Source of the DNA: Flavobacteriales bacterium
Lineage (GTDB): Bacteria; Bacteroidota; Bacteroidia; Flavobacteriales_F; PHOS-HE28
Direction: 5' to 3'
Length of the DNA stretch: 64,000 nucleotides
NCBI GenBank assembly: GCA_016713875.1
Contig: JADJOI010000002.1
Span: 1 to 64,000 of the forward strand
Both the position numbers and the translations under genes were made by a program. A model generated the notes under the pieces. That model saw nothing but the letters and a program-made list of their open reading frames with translations, ran no database searches and was not told the DNA's origin. This document shows, one piece after another, positions 17,932 to 26,603 of this stretch. Each line of letters begins with the position of its first letter. Within the stretch, counting starts at the first letter, position 1.

Positions 17932-19230
17932 ATGATCCGCAAACGCGACCTGGTCGACCTGTTGTTCCTGATCGGCTTCGCCGTCTACGGGTTCGGCAGT
18001 TACATCGGCATGAAGCAGGGCCTGTCCAAGGGCCTGATCGTGTCCAACATGCCGTTCCTGGCCATCGTGGTGTTCTATCTGATCGATGCGGTGTACAGAC
18101 AGCGTGTGCGCTACATGCTGACGGGCACCTACTGGCTGTGCCTGCTCTACATCGTCACCCTGGCCGTGTCCATGGTGGTCGGTCTCCGGGGCGGCATACC
18201 GGGGCTCAACGCGGGCAACGTGCTCCTGTCCATCCTGCTCTTCACGGTGCCCTTCCACGCCGCGGTGGTGGTGCAGTTCTACCATCGGGATGATGATGGC
18301 TTCGACTTCTCGATGCTGCTGCTGCGTTCGCTGGGCCTGCTCATTCTCATCAACATCCTGGGATACGCCGCCGGTATCCGCTCCTTCGGCCACAGCTTCG
18401 AGGGGCGAGCGAACTTCCCCTTCATCCGCGGCATCTACACGGGCGCGCACGTGCTCTCGGTGATCACGTTGATGATGCTGTTCCAGTTGCGCGACCTGTC
18501 CCGTCGCCCGGTGACGGTGGCGCTTGTCATCGGCGCCATCCTGCTCAACATGGCGATGATGGTGAGCATCAACAGCAGGCTCTCCCTGATGATCTTCCTG
18601 CTGCTCGCCATCCTCTTTCTTACGCGGGCCATCAAGGTGGCGCGGGGACTGTACACCATCTCCCTGTTCACGATGCCGTTGTTGTTGAGCTTCTCCCTGC
18701 TGGTGTACCAGGTGCTCAGCCTGCCCTTCTTCCAGGCGATCCTGCAGCGGGTGAGCAAGGAGGACGTGACCACCTTCAATGGGCGCAGCTACATCTGGAA
18801 CGCGGTGGCGGAATGGGCGTGGAGCGACCGCACGGGCCTGCTCTTCGGCAACGGATACAAGGGGCACTACAAGCTGCATCTGCTCGATCTCGTGGCCAGG
18901 CTCTGGGGCGAGAAGCACGCCTACAACCTCCATTCCCACAGCACCTTCACGGAAGTGGTGGTGGCGCAGGGCGTCTTCGGTGTGGTGCTGCTGTACATCA
19001 TCCTGTGGAGGGGCTTCAAGCACTACCGCCGTGAGTACCTCTTGCGCACGGACCAGGCACCGATCTTCGCCGGGCTGGTGTACATCCTCTTCATCTGGCA
19101 GATCGACATCTTTTGCTACGGCGTGGACATCGGACATGCGATCCTGTTCTGCATGATGGCACCGCTGGCGCTCCGACCCGACGCGATCACCCGCCGAACA
19201 CGATCATTGGAAGGCGCATGGATGGACTGA
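17932..19230 (+). CDS. wzy: O-antigen/capsule polymerase-like membrane protein (Wzy)
   Basis: 432 residues with about 10-12 hydrophobic helices, starting MIRKRDLVDLLFLIGFAVYG. A long extracytoplasmic loop lies between helices near residues 270-330, with NGRSYIWNAVAEWAWSDR, LFGNGYKGHY and AYNLHSHSTFTEVVVAQGVFG. The R..iW and H(s/n)..l...g..G pattern in that loop is the signature of the Wzy_C/O-antigen ligase family. It should polymerise flipped repeat units at the outer face of the inner membrane. The operon context (wza, wzc, wzx before it and transferases around it) favours polymerase over ligase. Its end overlaps the next gene by 13 nt. Confidence 0.85.
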   Translation: MIRKRDLVDLLFLIGFAVYGFGSYIGMKQGLSKGLIVSNMPFLAIVVFYLIDAVYRQRVRYMLTGTYWLCLLYIVTLAVSMVVGLRGGIPGLNAGNVLLSILLFTVPFHAAVVVQFYHRDDDGFDFSMLLLRSLGLLILINILGYAAGIRSFGHSFEGRANFPFIRGIYTGAHVLSVITLMMLFQLRDLSRRPVTVALVIGAILLNMAMMVSINSRLSLMIFLLLAILFLTRAIKVARGLYTISLFTMPLLLSFSLLVYQVLSLPFFQAILQRVSKEDVTTFNGRSYIWNAVAEWAWSDRTGLLFGNGYKGHYKLHLLDLVARLWGEKHAYNLHSHSTFTEVVVAQGVFGVVLLYIILWRGFKHYRREYLLRTDQAPIFAGLVYILFIWQIDIFCYGVDIGHAILFCMMAPLALRPDAITRRTRSLEGAWMD

Positions 19231-20057
19231 ACGCACCCCTGGAAGGCGGTCGCCGGGTCCGGGGCGCGGCCGTAGGCCGGCCTGGAACACCCCTTGTGAG
19301 CATCGTCACGGTGGTGTACAACGGAGCGGCCACCCTGGAGCGCACGATCCAGAGCGTCCTTGAACAGCGCCATCCGGCCATCGAACACATCATCGTCGAT
19401 GGTGGAAGCACGGACGGGACGCTCGACCTGTTGCGGCGCTACGAGGACCGGCTGGCCTACTGGGTGAGCGCGAAGGACCGTGGCATCTACGATGCCATGA
19501 ACAAGGGCGTGGCGCTGTGCACCGGTGATTGGGTGGGCCTGATCAACGCGGACGACTGGTACGCCGCCGATGCGGTGGAACAGGTGGTGGCGGCCGTGAA
19601 GGACCGTGACGACATCAACATCGTGCATGGTGACATCCTCATCCACTACCCGGGCGGGGCCAGCAAGGTGAAGCATGCACGCGTGAACGGATTCCTGCTG
19701 AAGCACTGGGAGATGGTGCTGAACCACCCCACCTTCTTCGTGCGGCGCAGCTACTATGCGGGCCGGCCCTTCGATGCGGAGCTTCGTGTGAGCGGTGACC
19801 ATCAATGGACCCTGCGCGCGTGGATGGAGGACCCTCGGCAGTTCGTGTATCTGCCCCGCGTGCTGGCCCACTTCACTGCGGGCGGCGCCAGCATGACGAT
19901 CCCGTTGCGGAAGGTGCTTCATGAGGGCGCCCGCGTGAGCCGTTCGGTGGGCATGGGCCCGTTGGGCGTGTTCACCGGCCAGCTGGTGCGCACCACGCTG
20001 TACATCCCCCAAGTGCTGAAGCTGAAGCTCAACCAGTACCTTGGCGGGCGTCGTTGA
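19218..20057 (+). CDS. family 2 glycosyltransferase
   Basis: 279 residues, cytoplasmic. It starts at the ATG at 19218, inside the last codons of wzy. GT2 hallmarks are TPLVSIVTVVYNGAATLERT (residues 24-43), DGGSTDGT (61-68), KDRGIYDAMNKGV (86-98) and the DxD-like metal site NADDW (110-114). An acceptor-side helix region follows with HPTFFVRRSYY and SGDHQWTLRAW. The order matches WcaA/WcaE-type transferases with a SAKDRGIYDAMNKG block. Donor and linkage are unknown. The 13-nt overlap points to coupled translation. Confidence 0.85.
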   Translation: MDGLNAPLEGGRRVRGAAVGRPGTPLVSIVTVVYNGAATLERTIQSVLEQRHPAIEHIIVDGGSTDGTLDLLRRYEDRLAYWVSAKDRGIYDAMNKGVALCTGDWVGLINADDWYAADAVEQVVAAVKDRDDINIVHGDILIHYPGGASKVKHARVNGFLLKHWEMVLNHPTFFVRRSYYAGRPFDAELRVSGDHQWTLRAWMEDPRQFVYLPRVLAHFTAGGASMTIPLRKVLHEGARVSRSVGMGPLGVFTGQLVRTTLYIPQVLKLKLNQYLGGRR

Positions 20058-20064
20058 GCACGCC

Positions 20065-20577
20065 ATGGCCAGCATGTGGAACATCGCCCAGGATCGGGCG
20101 GCCAACCGGGGTAATCCGAAAGGGCAACTGGTGATGCTGATGTTCCGCACGGCGCACCTGCTGCGGCAGAGCACGGTCACCTTCCTCCTGTTCCTCCCGT
20201 ACTTCCTGCTCTACAGGCTCCTGGTCGAGTGGGTGCTATGCATCGAGCTGCCCTGGAAGACGCGCATCGGCCCGGGGTTCCGCATCGATCACGGCCAGGC
20301 GCTGGTGGTGAACGACCACACGGTGTTCGGTGCGGGTTGCACGGTGCGCAACAGCACGACCATCGGCAACAAGCGCCTCCCTGACGGCACCTACAGTGCC
20401 AGCCCGCGCTTCGGGGACCGCGTGGACATCGGTGCGAACGCCGTCATCATCGGACCCATCACCGTGGGTGATGATGCGGCGATCGGGGCCGGGGCCGTGG
20501 TGGTGAAGGACGTCCCCGCCGGGCACATCGCCGTGGGCAATCCGGCGCGCATCCTGCAGCGCCGCCGTCCCGCCTGA
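20065..20577 (+). CDS. left-handed beta-helix acyltransferase (serine acetyltransferase-like, WcaB/colanic type)
   Basis: 170 residues, seven nt after the GT2 gene. The N-terminal 60 residues have a hydrophobic helix (FLLFLPYFLLYRLLVEWVL). Hexapeptide repeats follow (IGPGFRIDHGQALVVND, FGAGCTVRN, IGNKRLPDG, IGANAVIIGPITVGDDAAIGAGAVVVKDVPAG, VGNPARIL). The IDHG and the VVVKDVP..hiavGnPA end are typical of CoA-dependent O-acetyltransferases related to CysE and WcaB. In this locus it probably acetylates a sugar precursor or repeat unit. A TTG at 20041 in the same frame is a possible but weaker start. It is the last plus-strand gene before a convergent gene. Confidence 0.8.
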   Translation: MASMWNIAQDRAANRGNPKGQLVMLMFRTAHLLRQSTVTFLLFLPYFLLYRLLVEWVLCIELPWKTRIGPGFRIDHGQALVVNDHTVFGAGCTVRNSTTIGNKRLPDGTYSASPRFGDRVDIGANAVIIGPITVGDDAAIGAGAVVVKDVPAGHIAVGNPARILQRRRPA

Positions 20578-20579
20578 AC

Positions 20580-20614
20580 GCCCGACCCCCGGTGCAATGG
20601 ACCAGGGGCCGGGC
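20580..20614. terminator. hairpin between convergent genes
   Basis: GCCCGACCCC pairs with GGGGCCGGGC (one A-C mismatch), loop about 15 nt. There is no clear T-run. It lies between the acetyltransferase and the minus-strand beta-helix gene and may stop both. Confidence 0.4.
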
Positions 20615-20645
20615 TTGGTGTATGGCGGGGATGCCGTTGATGGCG

Positions 20646-23372
20646 CTAGCGCACCATGAGCTTCTGTTCGGTCCGGGTGCTTCCGTCGTCCACGCTCAGG
20701 ACGTATGTGCCTGGGCGCACGGTGGAGGGCACGGGCAGGGGCGAGGTGGTGTTCACACGGTCCTGCCAGACCATGCGGCCGCTCAGGTCCATGAGCCGGA
20801 GGTCGGCGGAGCCCGTTCCGGTGAGGTGGAGCAGACCACCGGCCTCCACGGGGTTCGGGAACGCCATCGGCCGATCGGCCCCCATCTGCTCATCCGGGGC
20901 GATCCCGGTGCTCAACCCGCAGAGGATGTCCTCCTCGCGCACTAGGACGATCGAGCGATAGGCCTGCACCGTGATGGAACCGCTGTGCAGGTTGCCCTGG
21001 ACATCGCTCCAGCAGCCGTCGAGGCTGAAGGTCTGCGCGGTGGGCTGGTCGTTCACCAACAGTTGCTGACGGTCCAGCGGGTCCAGCGGCGTCACGTCCA
21101 CACGATGCAGCTCCACATTGTCCAGCCAGTAGGTGCTCTCGGTGTAGTGGTTGGTGAAGGTGCAGTTGCCCTGGTCGGTGAGGTCGCTTTGGAAGAACAT
21201 GGTCACGTCGCGACGCACCGGGCTGAAGGGAATGAAGCGGCTCGCCACCATCTGCGGCCCGGTCTGCTGCGTCAGCCCCTTGAAGCCGGCCTTCACCTCG
21301 CCCTGCATGGTGCTCTGGATGCTGAAGCGGAACCGGTACCACTGGCCGCTCTGCACATTGGCGAGCTGGTTGTGCTTCAGGGTGAACTCGTTGTAGGTGT
21401 TGTTGTTCGCGAAGTGCACCTTGAGGGCGCCGTTGTCCAGCTGGCCATAGTCGTGCGTGGTCTGCCCCTGACTGGGCCAGCCGCTCCATCCGTTCACGTC
21501 GTAGGCGAAGTTGCCGTTGGGCACCAGGTTCGCGCTCAGCACATCGGCCACCGCGAAGGCGCTCATCGTCTTGGGGCTGCGCAGCGAGTTCGCGTCCTCG
21601 CCCCGCTCGGCCTGCCAGCGCTCCAGGCTGAAGTACTTCATCACCCCGGCGAAGGTGTTGAACTGCAGGATGCTGCGGTCGTTGTAGGGGTTGAAGTAGT
21701 AGTTGTTGTTGAAGGTGCCGTAGTCCACCCAGTTGGCCGAGTACACGTGGTACTGCCGCATGCAGAGCTGGTCCTCGGCCAGCGCGTACATCACGTTACC
21801 GCTGTACACGTCGTTGAAGGCCGGCATGTGGTAGGGTGCCGTTGCACCGGGGCCGTTGGAGTTGCTGAAGTCGGAGATGGACAGCTGCACCGTGTTGTTG
21901 AACAGGATGTTGTCCTTGATCTGGTTGCCCGTGCTCACCATGGTGTGGTCCACATGGATGCCGCTGCCGAGGCAGTTGGCCACGGTGTTGTGCTGCACCA
22001 GGGTGTTCTTGATGCTGATGTTCCCGAAGTAGATGCCATGGCAGATGGGCTCGTAGTTGCTGAAGTTCGGGGCCGAGCTCTCGAGGTTCCCGGTGATGTC
22101 CATCACGATGTTGTCGCGGATGATCATCCCATCGGCGTTGTCGAACGCGATGCCGCCGCCGTCGTTGAGGATCGCCAGGGCGTGGCGCACCACGTTGCGT
22201 TCCACCAGCGCGTTGCGCTCCACCACCATGCCCACGTAGCCGATGTTGTCGAAGCGGTTGTCCGTCACTACCATGCCCTGGCCCGTGAGCCGCAGGCCGA
22301 AGTAGCCCCAGTTGTTCTCGCCCAGTCCGGGCTGCAGGGCCACGTCCTCGAACACGCACTGCGTCACCGAGCTGTTGTCGTCCATCAGGTACACCCCGGT
22401 GGCGTAGGTGCGCTGCACGTTCAGGTGGTGGAAGTCCTGGTCGCCGCCGGTGCTCAGGATGGCCTGGTACGTGTCGCTGAAGCTGCAGTGGTCGGCCTCC
22501 AGCTGGGTGGTGCCGCTCAGGCGCAGGCTGGCGCCGGTCTGGTGGCGGAAGGCGATGTGCTCCACGAGGATGTGGTGGCGCTGCCAGCTTATGGAGATGC
22601 CATGGTCGGTGACGCTCACCTCCACCAGCTGGGTGTTCGGGTCGGCGTTGCCGGGGCACCACAGGTATAGCTGTCCGTTGACCACATCGTGGAACCATTC
22701 CCCGGGCGCATCGAGCTCGCTGAGCTTGTTGCGCAGGAAATACCCCCAGTGGTCGTCGCCGATGTTGTTGCCCGTGCTCGTGTGGGTGAGCGTGGTCCCC
22801 GAGTGCGCTGTCACGCGCGCGGTGTCGTAGCTCCAGTTGGTGGTGCGCATCACCATCGTGGCGCCGGTCCAGTACCCGGCCGGTTGGGTGAGCGCGGCGT
22901 CCTGCGTGGTGGTGGCGGTTCCCAGATCGTTGCGTAGCCAGCCACTGTTCGGGTAGCGTGCCAGGGTCTGCAGTGCTCCGTTCACGAACAGCTGCTTCAT
23001 GGCCTGGCTGAAGGGTGCACGCCAGATCTGGCCGCTGTGCACCGTCCACCCGGTCACCGGCACGCTGCCGCTGATCACGGGATCGGCCCCGGTGCCATAG
23101 GCGCCGATGGTGATGCGGTTGCCGGCCGTGCCGCTGGCCGAGACCGTCAGTTTGCCCCGGAACACGCCCCCGCGTTGGAAGAGCACCTGGTCGCCGGGCT
23201 GCAGTTGGCCGGCGATCTGGTTCACGCGGGCGATGGTCTGCCAGGCCTGGGCCGGGCTCGTTCCGCTGTTGGTGTCATTCCCACCGGGCGATACGTGGTA
23301 GGTGGCCGCTGGAAGCTTGAGGGCCAGCAGCAGCAGCACAGGGAGAACGAGGTGTAGGGTTCTGTTGCGCAT
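20646..23372 (-). CDS. secreted right-handed beta-helix protein with T9SS sorting domain
   Basis: 908 residues from the ATG at 23372, which gives a clean signal peptide (MRNRTLHLVLPVLLLLALKLPAA). YHVSPGGNDTNSGTSPAQAWQTI is the usual opening of Bacteroidota parallel beta-helix proteins. The Asn-rich coil repeats (about 300-560; for example VTDNRFDNIGY, IIRDNIVMDITG, VQHNTVANCLGSGIHVDH, IKDNILFNN) form the helix. A carbohydrate-binding-like beta-sandwich follows (about 690-830), and the last 75 residues are a type A T9SS sorting domain (FPNPVEAGG, LRLMDLSGRMVW, PGTYVLSV, KLMVR). Relatives include polysaccharide lyases and mannuronan-type epimerases. No catalytic residues can be assigned. It is the only minus-strand gene inside the polysaccharide locus and may act on the exported polymer. 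Confidence 0.85.
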   Translation of the reverse strand: MRNRTLHLVLPVLLLLALKLPAATYHVSPGGNDTNSGTSPAQAWQTIARVNQIAGQLQPGDQVLFQRGGVFRGKLTVSASGTAGNRITIGAYGTGADPVISGSVPVTGWTVHSGQIWRAPFSQAMKQLFVNGALQTLARYPNSGWLRNDLGTATTTQDAALTQPAGYWTGATMVMRTTNWSYDTARVTAHSGTTLTHTSTGNNIGDDHWGYFLRNKLSELDAPGEWFHDVVNGQLYLWCPGNADPNTQLVEVSVTDHGISISWQRHHILVEHIAFRHQTGASLRLSGTTQLEADHCSFSDTYQAILSTGGDQDFHHLNVQRTYATGVYLMDDNSSVTQCVFEDVALQPGLGENNWGYFGLRLTGQGMVVTDNRFDNIGYVGMVVERNALVERNVVRHALAILNDGGGIAFDNADGMIIRDNIVMDITGNLESSAPNFSNYEPICHGIYFGNISIKNTLVQHNTVANCLGSGIHVDHTMVSTGNQIKDNILFNNTVQLSISDFSNSNGPGATAPYHMPAFNDVYSGNVMYALAEDQLCMRQYHVYSANWVDYGTFNNNYYFNPYNDRSILQFNTFAGVMKYFSLERWQAERGEDANSLRSPKTMSAFAVADVLSANLVPNGNFAYDVNGWSGWPSQGQTTHDYGQLDNGALKVHFANNNTYNEFTLKHNQLANVQSGQWYRFRFSIQSTMQGEVKAGFKGLTQQTGPQMVASRFIPFSPVRRDVTMFFQSDLTDQGNCTFTNHYTESTYWLDNVELHRVDVTPLDPLDRQQLLVNDQPTAQTFSLDGCWSDVQGNLHSGSITVQAYRSIVLVREEDILCGLSTGIAPDEQMGADRPMAFPNPVEAGGLLHLTGTGSADLRLMDLSGRMVWQDRVNTTSPLPVPSTVRPGTYVLSVDDGSTRTEQKLMVR

Positions 23373-23481
23373 GATCGGTCGTTCGTGCCCTTCAACCCCG
23401 GGGAAGGGGCGCCGGTTGGGTTCTTTCGACGGATCCCGATGCAGCGCCGATGAACGCCTTACGATGGCCGCCCGGGGCGGA

Positions 23482-23489
23482 TACCTTTG
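23482..23489 (+). promoter_or_regulatory. -7 box seven nt before a glycosyltransferase start
   Basis: TACCTTTG fits TAnnTTTG. With transcription starting a few nt downstream, the mRNA would begin at or very near the ATG at 23497. Confidence 0.55.
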
Positions 23490-23496
23490 GCCGCCG

Positions 23497-24615
23497 ATGA
23501 CCGGACGACCCCTGCATGTGCTTGTCGTGGGCCAGACCCCGCCACCGTTCGGAGGCCAGGCGGTGATGATCCAGGCCATGCTTGAGGGGCGGTACGAGGG
23601 GGTGGTGCTCCATCACGTGCGCATGGCCTTCTCGGAGGACATGGAAAGCGTGGGCCGTTTCCAGCCGCGCAAACTGTGGGTGCTCTTCACCACCGTGCTG
23701 GCCGTGTGGCGCGCCCGGATCGTGCATCGCACCCCGGCGCTGTACTATCCGCCCAGCGGACCCAACAAGGTGCCCGTCCTGCGCGACCTGGTCCTGCTTT
23801 GCGCTGTGCGTTGGATGTTCCGTCTCACGGTGTTCCACTTCCACGCCAGTGGGGTATCCGGTTTCGCCCCGCAACTACCCCGGGCACTGCGCCCCTTGTT
23901 CCGCATCGCCTACGGACGTCCTGACCTGGCCATCCGCACGGCGGAGCAGAACCCCGATGACGGGGCGGCGTTGGGCGCGCGGCGGTCGATCGTCGTGCCC
24001 AATGGTGTGCCGGACGGGCGCGGCACGGTGGCCGAGCGGACGGCGGCACCGGGCGAGCCGCTCGTGGTGCTCTTCACCGGGGTGCTGATCCCCAGCAAGG
24101 GAGTGACGGTGCTGCTGGAGGCTTTCAGGTTGCTCCGTGGCCAGGGGGTGAACGCGCGGTTGGAGCTGATGGGCAAGTGGGGTGATGCGACCTTCCGGGA
24201 GCAATGCGAACGCTTCGTAGCACTGCACAGGCTTGCGGACCGGGTACGGTTCCTCGGTGTGAAGCGTGATGCGGAGAAGCTCGCTCACTTCGCCGGTTGC
24301 GATATCTTCTGTTTCCCCTCGCACTTCGAGGCGGAGAGCTTCGGATTGGTGCTCACCGAGGCCATGCAGTTCGCGAAGCCTGTGGTGAGCACTCGCTGGC
24401 GTGGCATCCCGTCGGTGGTGGAGGAGGGTGTCAACGGCTTCCTGGTGCCGGTGGAGGACCCCGGTGCAGTGGCCGACCGCGTGGCCCGGCTGTCGGCCGA
24501 TCCGGACCTGCGTCGTACGATGGGCGAGGCGGGCCGGCGCATCTTTGAACAGCGATTCACGTTAGAACGGTTCCATCGGCGCATGGAGGAGGCCTTCCTC
24601 AGCCTGCGTCCCTAG
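23497..24615 (+). CDS. family 4 glycosyltransferase (GT-B)
   Basis: 372 residues. HVLVVGQTPPPFGGQAVMIQAM (residues 6-27) is the N-terminal donor-side glycine loop of GT4 enzymes. The C-terminal domain has PLVVLFTGVLIPSKGVTVLLEAF, LELMGKWGD, VRFLGVKRDAEKLAHFAGCDIFCFPSHFE, the E-x7-E motif in ESFGLVLTEAMQFAKPVVSTRWRGIPSVVEEGVNGFLV, and RFTLERFHRRM. It is a retaining cytoplasmic transferase, sugar unknown. I chose the ATG at 23497 because homologous sequence starts there and a promoter box lies directly upstream; upstream in-frame ATGs (23464, 23302) would run into the divergent gene's leader. The stop TAG is followed after 11 nt by the epimerase. Confidence 0.88.
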   Translation: MTGRPLHVLVVGQTPPPFGGQAVMIQAMLEGRYEGVVLHHVRMAFSEDMESVGRFQPRKLWVLFTTVLAVWRARIVHRTPALYYPPSGPNKVPVLRDLVLLCAVRWMFRLTVFHFHASGVSGFAPQLPRALRPLFRIAYGRPDLAIRTAEQNPDDGAALGARRSIVVPNGVPDGRGTVAERTAAPGEPLVVLFTGVLIPSKGVTVLLEAFRLLRGQGVNARLELMGKWGDATFREQCERFVALHRLADRVRFLGVKRDAEKLAHFAGCDIFCFPSHFEAESFGLVLTEAMQFAKPVVSTRWRGIPSVVEEGVNGFLVPVEDPGAVADRVARLSADPDLRRTMGEAGRRIFEQRFTLERFHRRMEEAFLSLRP

Positions 24616-24626
24616 TGCGAACGACC

Positions 24627-25628
24627 ATGCGAGTCCTTGTCACCGGCGGGTCCGGCTTCATCGGCACCAACCTCGTGAAGCTCCTGCTCGATGCGGGGGA
24701 GGAGGTGCTCAATGTGGACTGGAACCCACCACTGGACCCAGGGCAGCGGCCGACCTGGCGGGAGCTCGACATCATGGATGAACAGGCGCTCGCCGATGCA
24801 CTGGCCACGTTCAGACCCACACACGTGGTCCATCTGGCGGCACGCACCGATACCGATGAGCAACGGGACCTGAACGCCTACGTGCAGAACCACGAAGGCA
24901 CCCGCCGCGTGCTGAACGCGGTGAAGGCCTGCCCATCGGTGGAGCGCATCATCGTCACCAGCACGCAGTTCGTCTGCGAGGCGGGCCACCAGCCCAAGGA
25001 CGACCTGGATTTCAAGCCGTACACTCTATATGGTGAGTCCAAGCGGCTCACCGAGATGGTCACGCGCGAGGCGCGGCTGTCCTGCACCTGGACCATCATC
25101 CGGCCCACCACCATCTGGGGCCCGTGGAGCCTGCGCTACCGCGATGTGATGTTCAAGGTGATGCGGAAGGGTCTCTACTTCCATCCTTCAAGGCGCAAGG
25201 TGATCCGGTCGTACGGCTATGTAGGCAACGTGGTATGGCAGATCGACCGCATCCTTCGGCTGCCGGCGGAACGGATGAACGGCCGTGTGTTCTATGTGGG
25301 CGACCCGCCCTTCGACCTGCGCACGTGGGTGGAGGCGGTGTCCAAGGCGCTCACCGGCCGTCCCGTGCGGTACATCCCCACGTGGGCCGTGCGCACCCTG
25401 GCGGTCACCGGTGACGTGCTCAAGGGGGTGGGGTTGCCGTTCCCGATCACCAGCGGCCGCTTCCGGTCGATGACCAGTGACTACATCACGCCCATGGACC
25501 GCACGATCGAGGCGCTCGGCCCCGCGCCGTTCAGTGTGGAGGAGGGTGTGAAGGCGATGGTGGCGTGGTACGACGACGGCAGTGAGCGCATCGCGCATCC
25601 GGTCCGCAACGTGGTGGGCCATGGCTGA
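24627..25628 (+). CDS. NAD-dependent epimerase/dehydratase (extended SDR)
   Basis: 333 residues. The Rossmann NAD site is MRVLVTGGSGFIGTNLV (TGGxGFIG at residues 6-13). HVVHLAARTDTD follows, with the catalytic YGESK (Tyr-x-x-x-Lys) near residue 139 and a Ser/Thr in IIVTSTQFV before it. RPTTIWGPW is the substrate-side loop. It probably makes or modifies a nucleotide sugar for the locus, such as an epimerase or 4-reductase; the exact reaction cannot be read. The ATG at 24627 is preferred over a GTG at 24615 that overlaps the previous stop. Its stop overlaps the wecG start by eight nt. Confidence 0.82.
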   Translation: MRVLVTGGSGFIGTNLVKLLLDAGEEVLNVDWNPPLDPGQRPTWRELDIMDEQALADALATFRPTHVVHLAARTDTDEQRDLNAYVQNHEGTRRVLNAVKACPSVERIIVTSTQFVCEAGHQPKDDLDFKPYTLYGESKRLTEMVTREARLSCTWTIIRPTTIWGPWSLRYRDVMFKVMRKGLYFHPSRRKVIRSYGYVGNVVWQIDRILRLPAERMNGRVFYVGDPPFDLRTWVEAVSKALTGRPVRYIPTWAVRTLAVTGDVLKGVGLPFPITSGRFRSMTSDYITPMDRTIEALGPAPFSVEEGVKAMVAWYDDGSERIAHPVRNVVGHG

Positions 25629-26454
25629 GCGGCTCCTGATCAGTCCGGGCGCTCTGCCCAAGCGGGAGGTGGTCGGCGCGGGCATCACCCTGGGGAGCTT
25701 CGACGACCATGTGCGGATGATCGCGGCGCTCGGTGCCGCGCATCGCTCTTCGTATGTCTGCTGTGTGAACGCGCACATGGCGGTGGAGGCGGCCCGCGAT
25801 CCCGCGTTCGCGGCGGTGGTGAACAGCGCCGACCTGGCCACGGCCGATGGCATGCCCCTGCTGCGCTGCCTGCAATGGATCGGCGGTGAGCGGCAGGACC
25901 GAGTGGCGGGCAACGACCTGATGCCGGCCCTGCTGGACAGGGCGGCGGAGCAAGGGCTCTCGGTCTATCTTTATGGGGGGCGCGAAGAGGTGTTGAAGAG
26001 GATCCGCGAACGGGCCGGGCGCGAACTGCCCGCCTTGCGCATCGCCGGCATGCACGCCCCGCCGTTCCGGGCGTTGAGCGATGCGGAGATGAAGGCCGAT
26101 GCGGACCGGATCAATGCCAGCGGGGCGCACATCGTGATGGTATCGCTGGGCTGTCCCAAGCAGGAACGGTGGATGGCCGCCATGCGCCCTTCGGTGAACG
26201 CGGTGATGCTGGGGCTTGGAGGCGCGTTCCTCCTCTATGCCGGTGTGGACACGCGGGCGCCGAAGTGGATGCGCGACCTCTCGCTCGAATGGCTCTACAG
26301 GCTGGCGCTCGAGCCCGGTCGCCTGTGGAAACGATACCTGGTGACCAACACCCTGTTCCTCGTCCTCGCGATGAAGGCCGGCTGGCAGCGGATGCTCGGA
26401 CAGCGCACCGGGCGCATCGCTCCGCTGGCGGAAGCAACGGGGCTCATCGGATGA
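25621..26454 (+). CDS. WecG/TagA/CpsF family glycosyltransferase (GT26)
   Basis: 277 residues. Family blocks in order: CVNAHMAVEAARDPAFAAVVNSADLATADGMPLL (the conserved NaHm...a..d......l..adl..pDG.p), RVAGNDLMPALLDRAAEQGLSVYLYGG, LRIAGMHAPPFR, GAHIVMVSLGCPKQERWM (the G.PkQE box), LGLGGAFLLYAGVDTRAPKWM, and LEWLYRLALEPGRLWKRYLVTN. Members add N-acetylmannosaminuronate, ManNAc or similar sugars to a lipid-linked acceptor. With wecB in the window (28858), an acceptor built with ManNAc is plausible. It overlaps the epimerase end (ATGGCTGA), so the two are coupled. Confidence 0.9.
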   Translation: MAERLLISPGALPKREVVGAGITLGSFDDHVRMIAALGAAHRSSYVCCVNAHMAVEAARDPAFAAVVNSADLATADGMPLLRCLQWIGGERQDRVAGNDLMPALLDRAAEQGLSVYLYGGREEVLKRIRERAGRELPALRIAGMHAPPFRALSDAEMKADADRINASGAHIVMVSLGCPKQERWMAAMRPSVNAVMLGLGGAFLLYAGVDTRAPKWMRDLSLEWLYRLALEPGRLWKRYLVTNTLFLVLAMKAGWQRMLGQRTGRIAPLAEATGLIG

Positions 26455-26526
26455 GCGTCGTTCCGACATCCAACGCTGCCTGGAAGCGACTGCTTTCGAC
26501 GAATCAAAGGATTTCTTCGACAAAAC

Positions 26527-26557
26527 TTGACAGGGGATGGTGGCTGGTCTAGTTTTG
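26527..26557 (+). promoter_or_regulatory. complete Bacteroidota promoter for the initiating transferase
   Basis: TTG at 26527-26529 and TAGTTTTG at 26550-26557 are separated by 20 nt, the consensus layout. The start codon of the next gene is 47 nt downstream. Confidence 0.75.
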
Positions 26558-26603
26558 ACCTCCCCTTACGACCGGCCAGGAAGCGACCAGGTGACCCCCA
26601 TCA

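Noticed and set aside
20985..22670. 561-codon open frame on the plus strand
   Set aside because: Antisense shadow of the beta-helix T9SS protein; composition (His, Val, Gly, Ala) is typical of reverse frames here.
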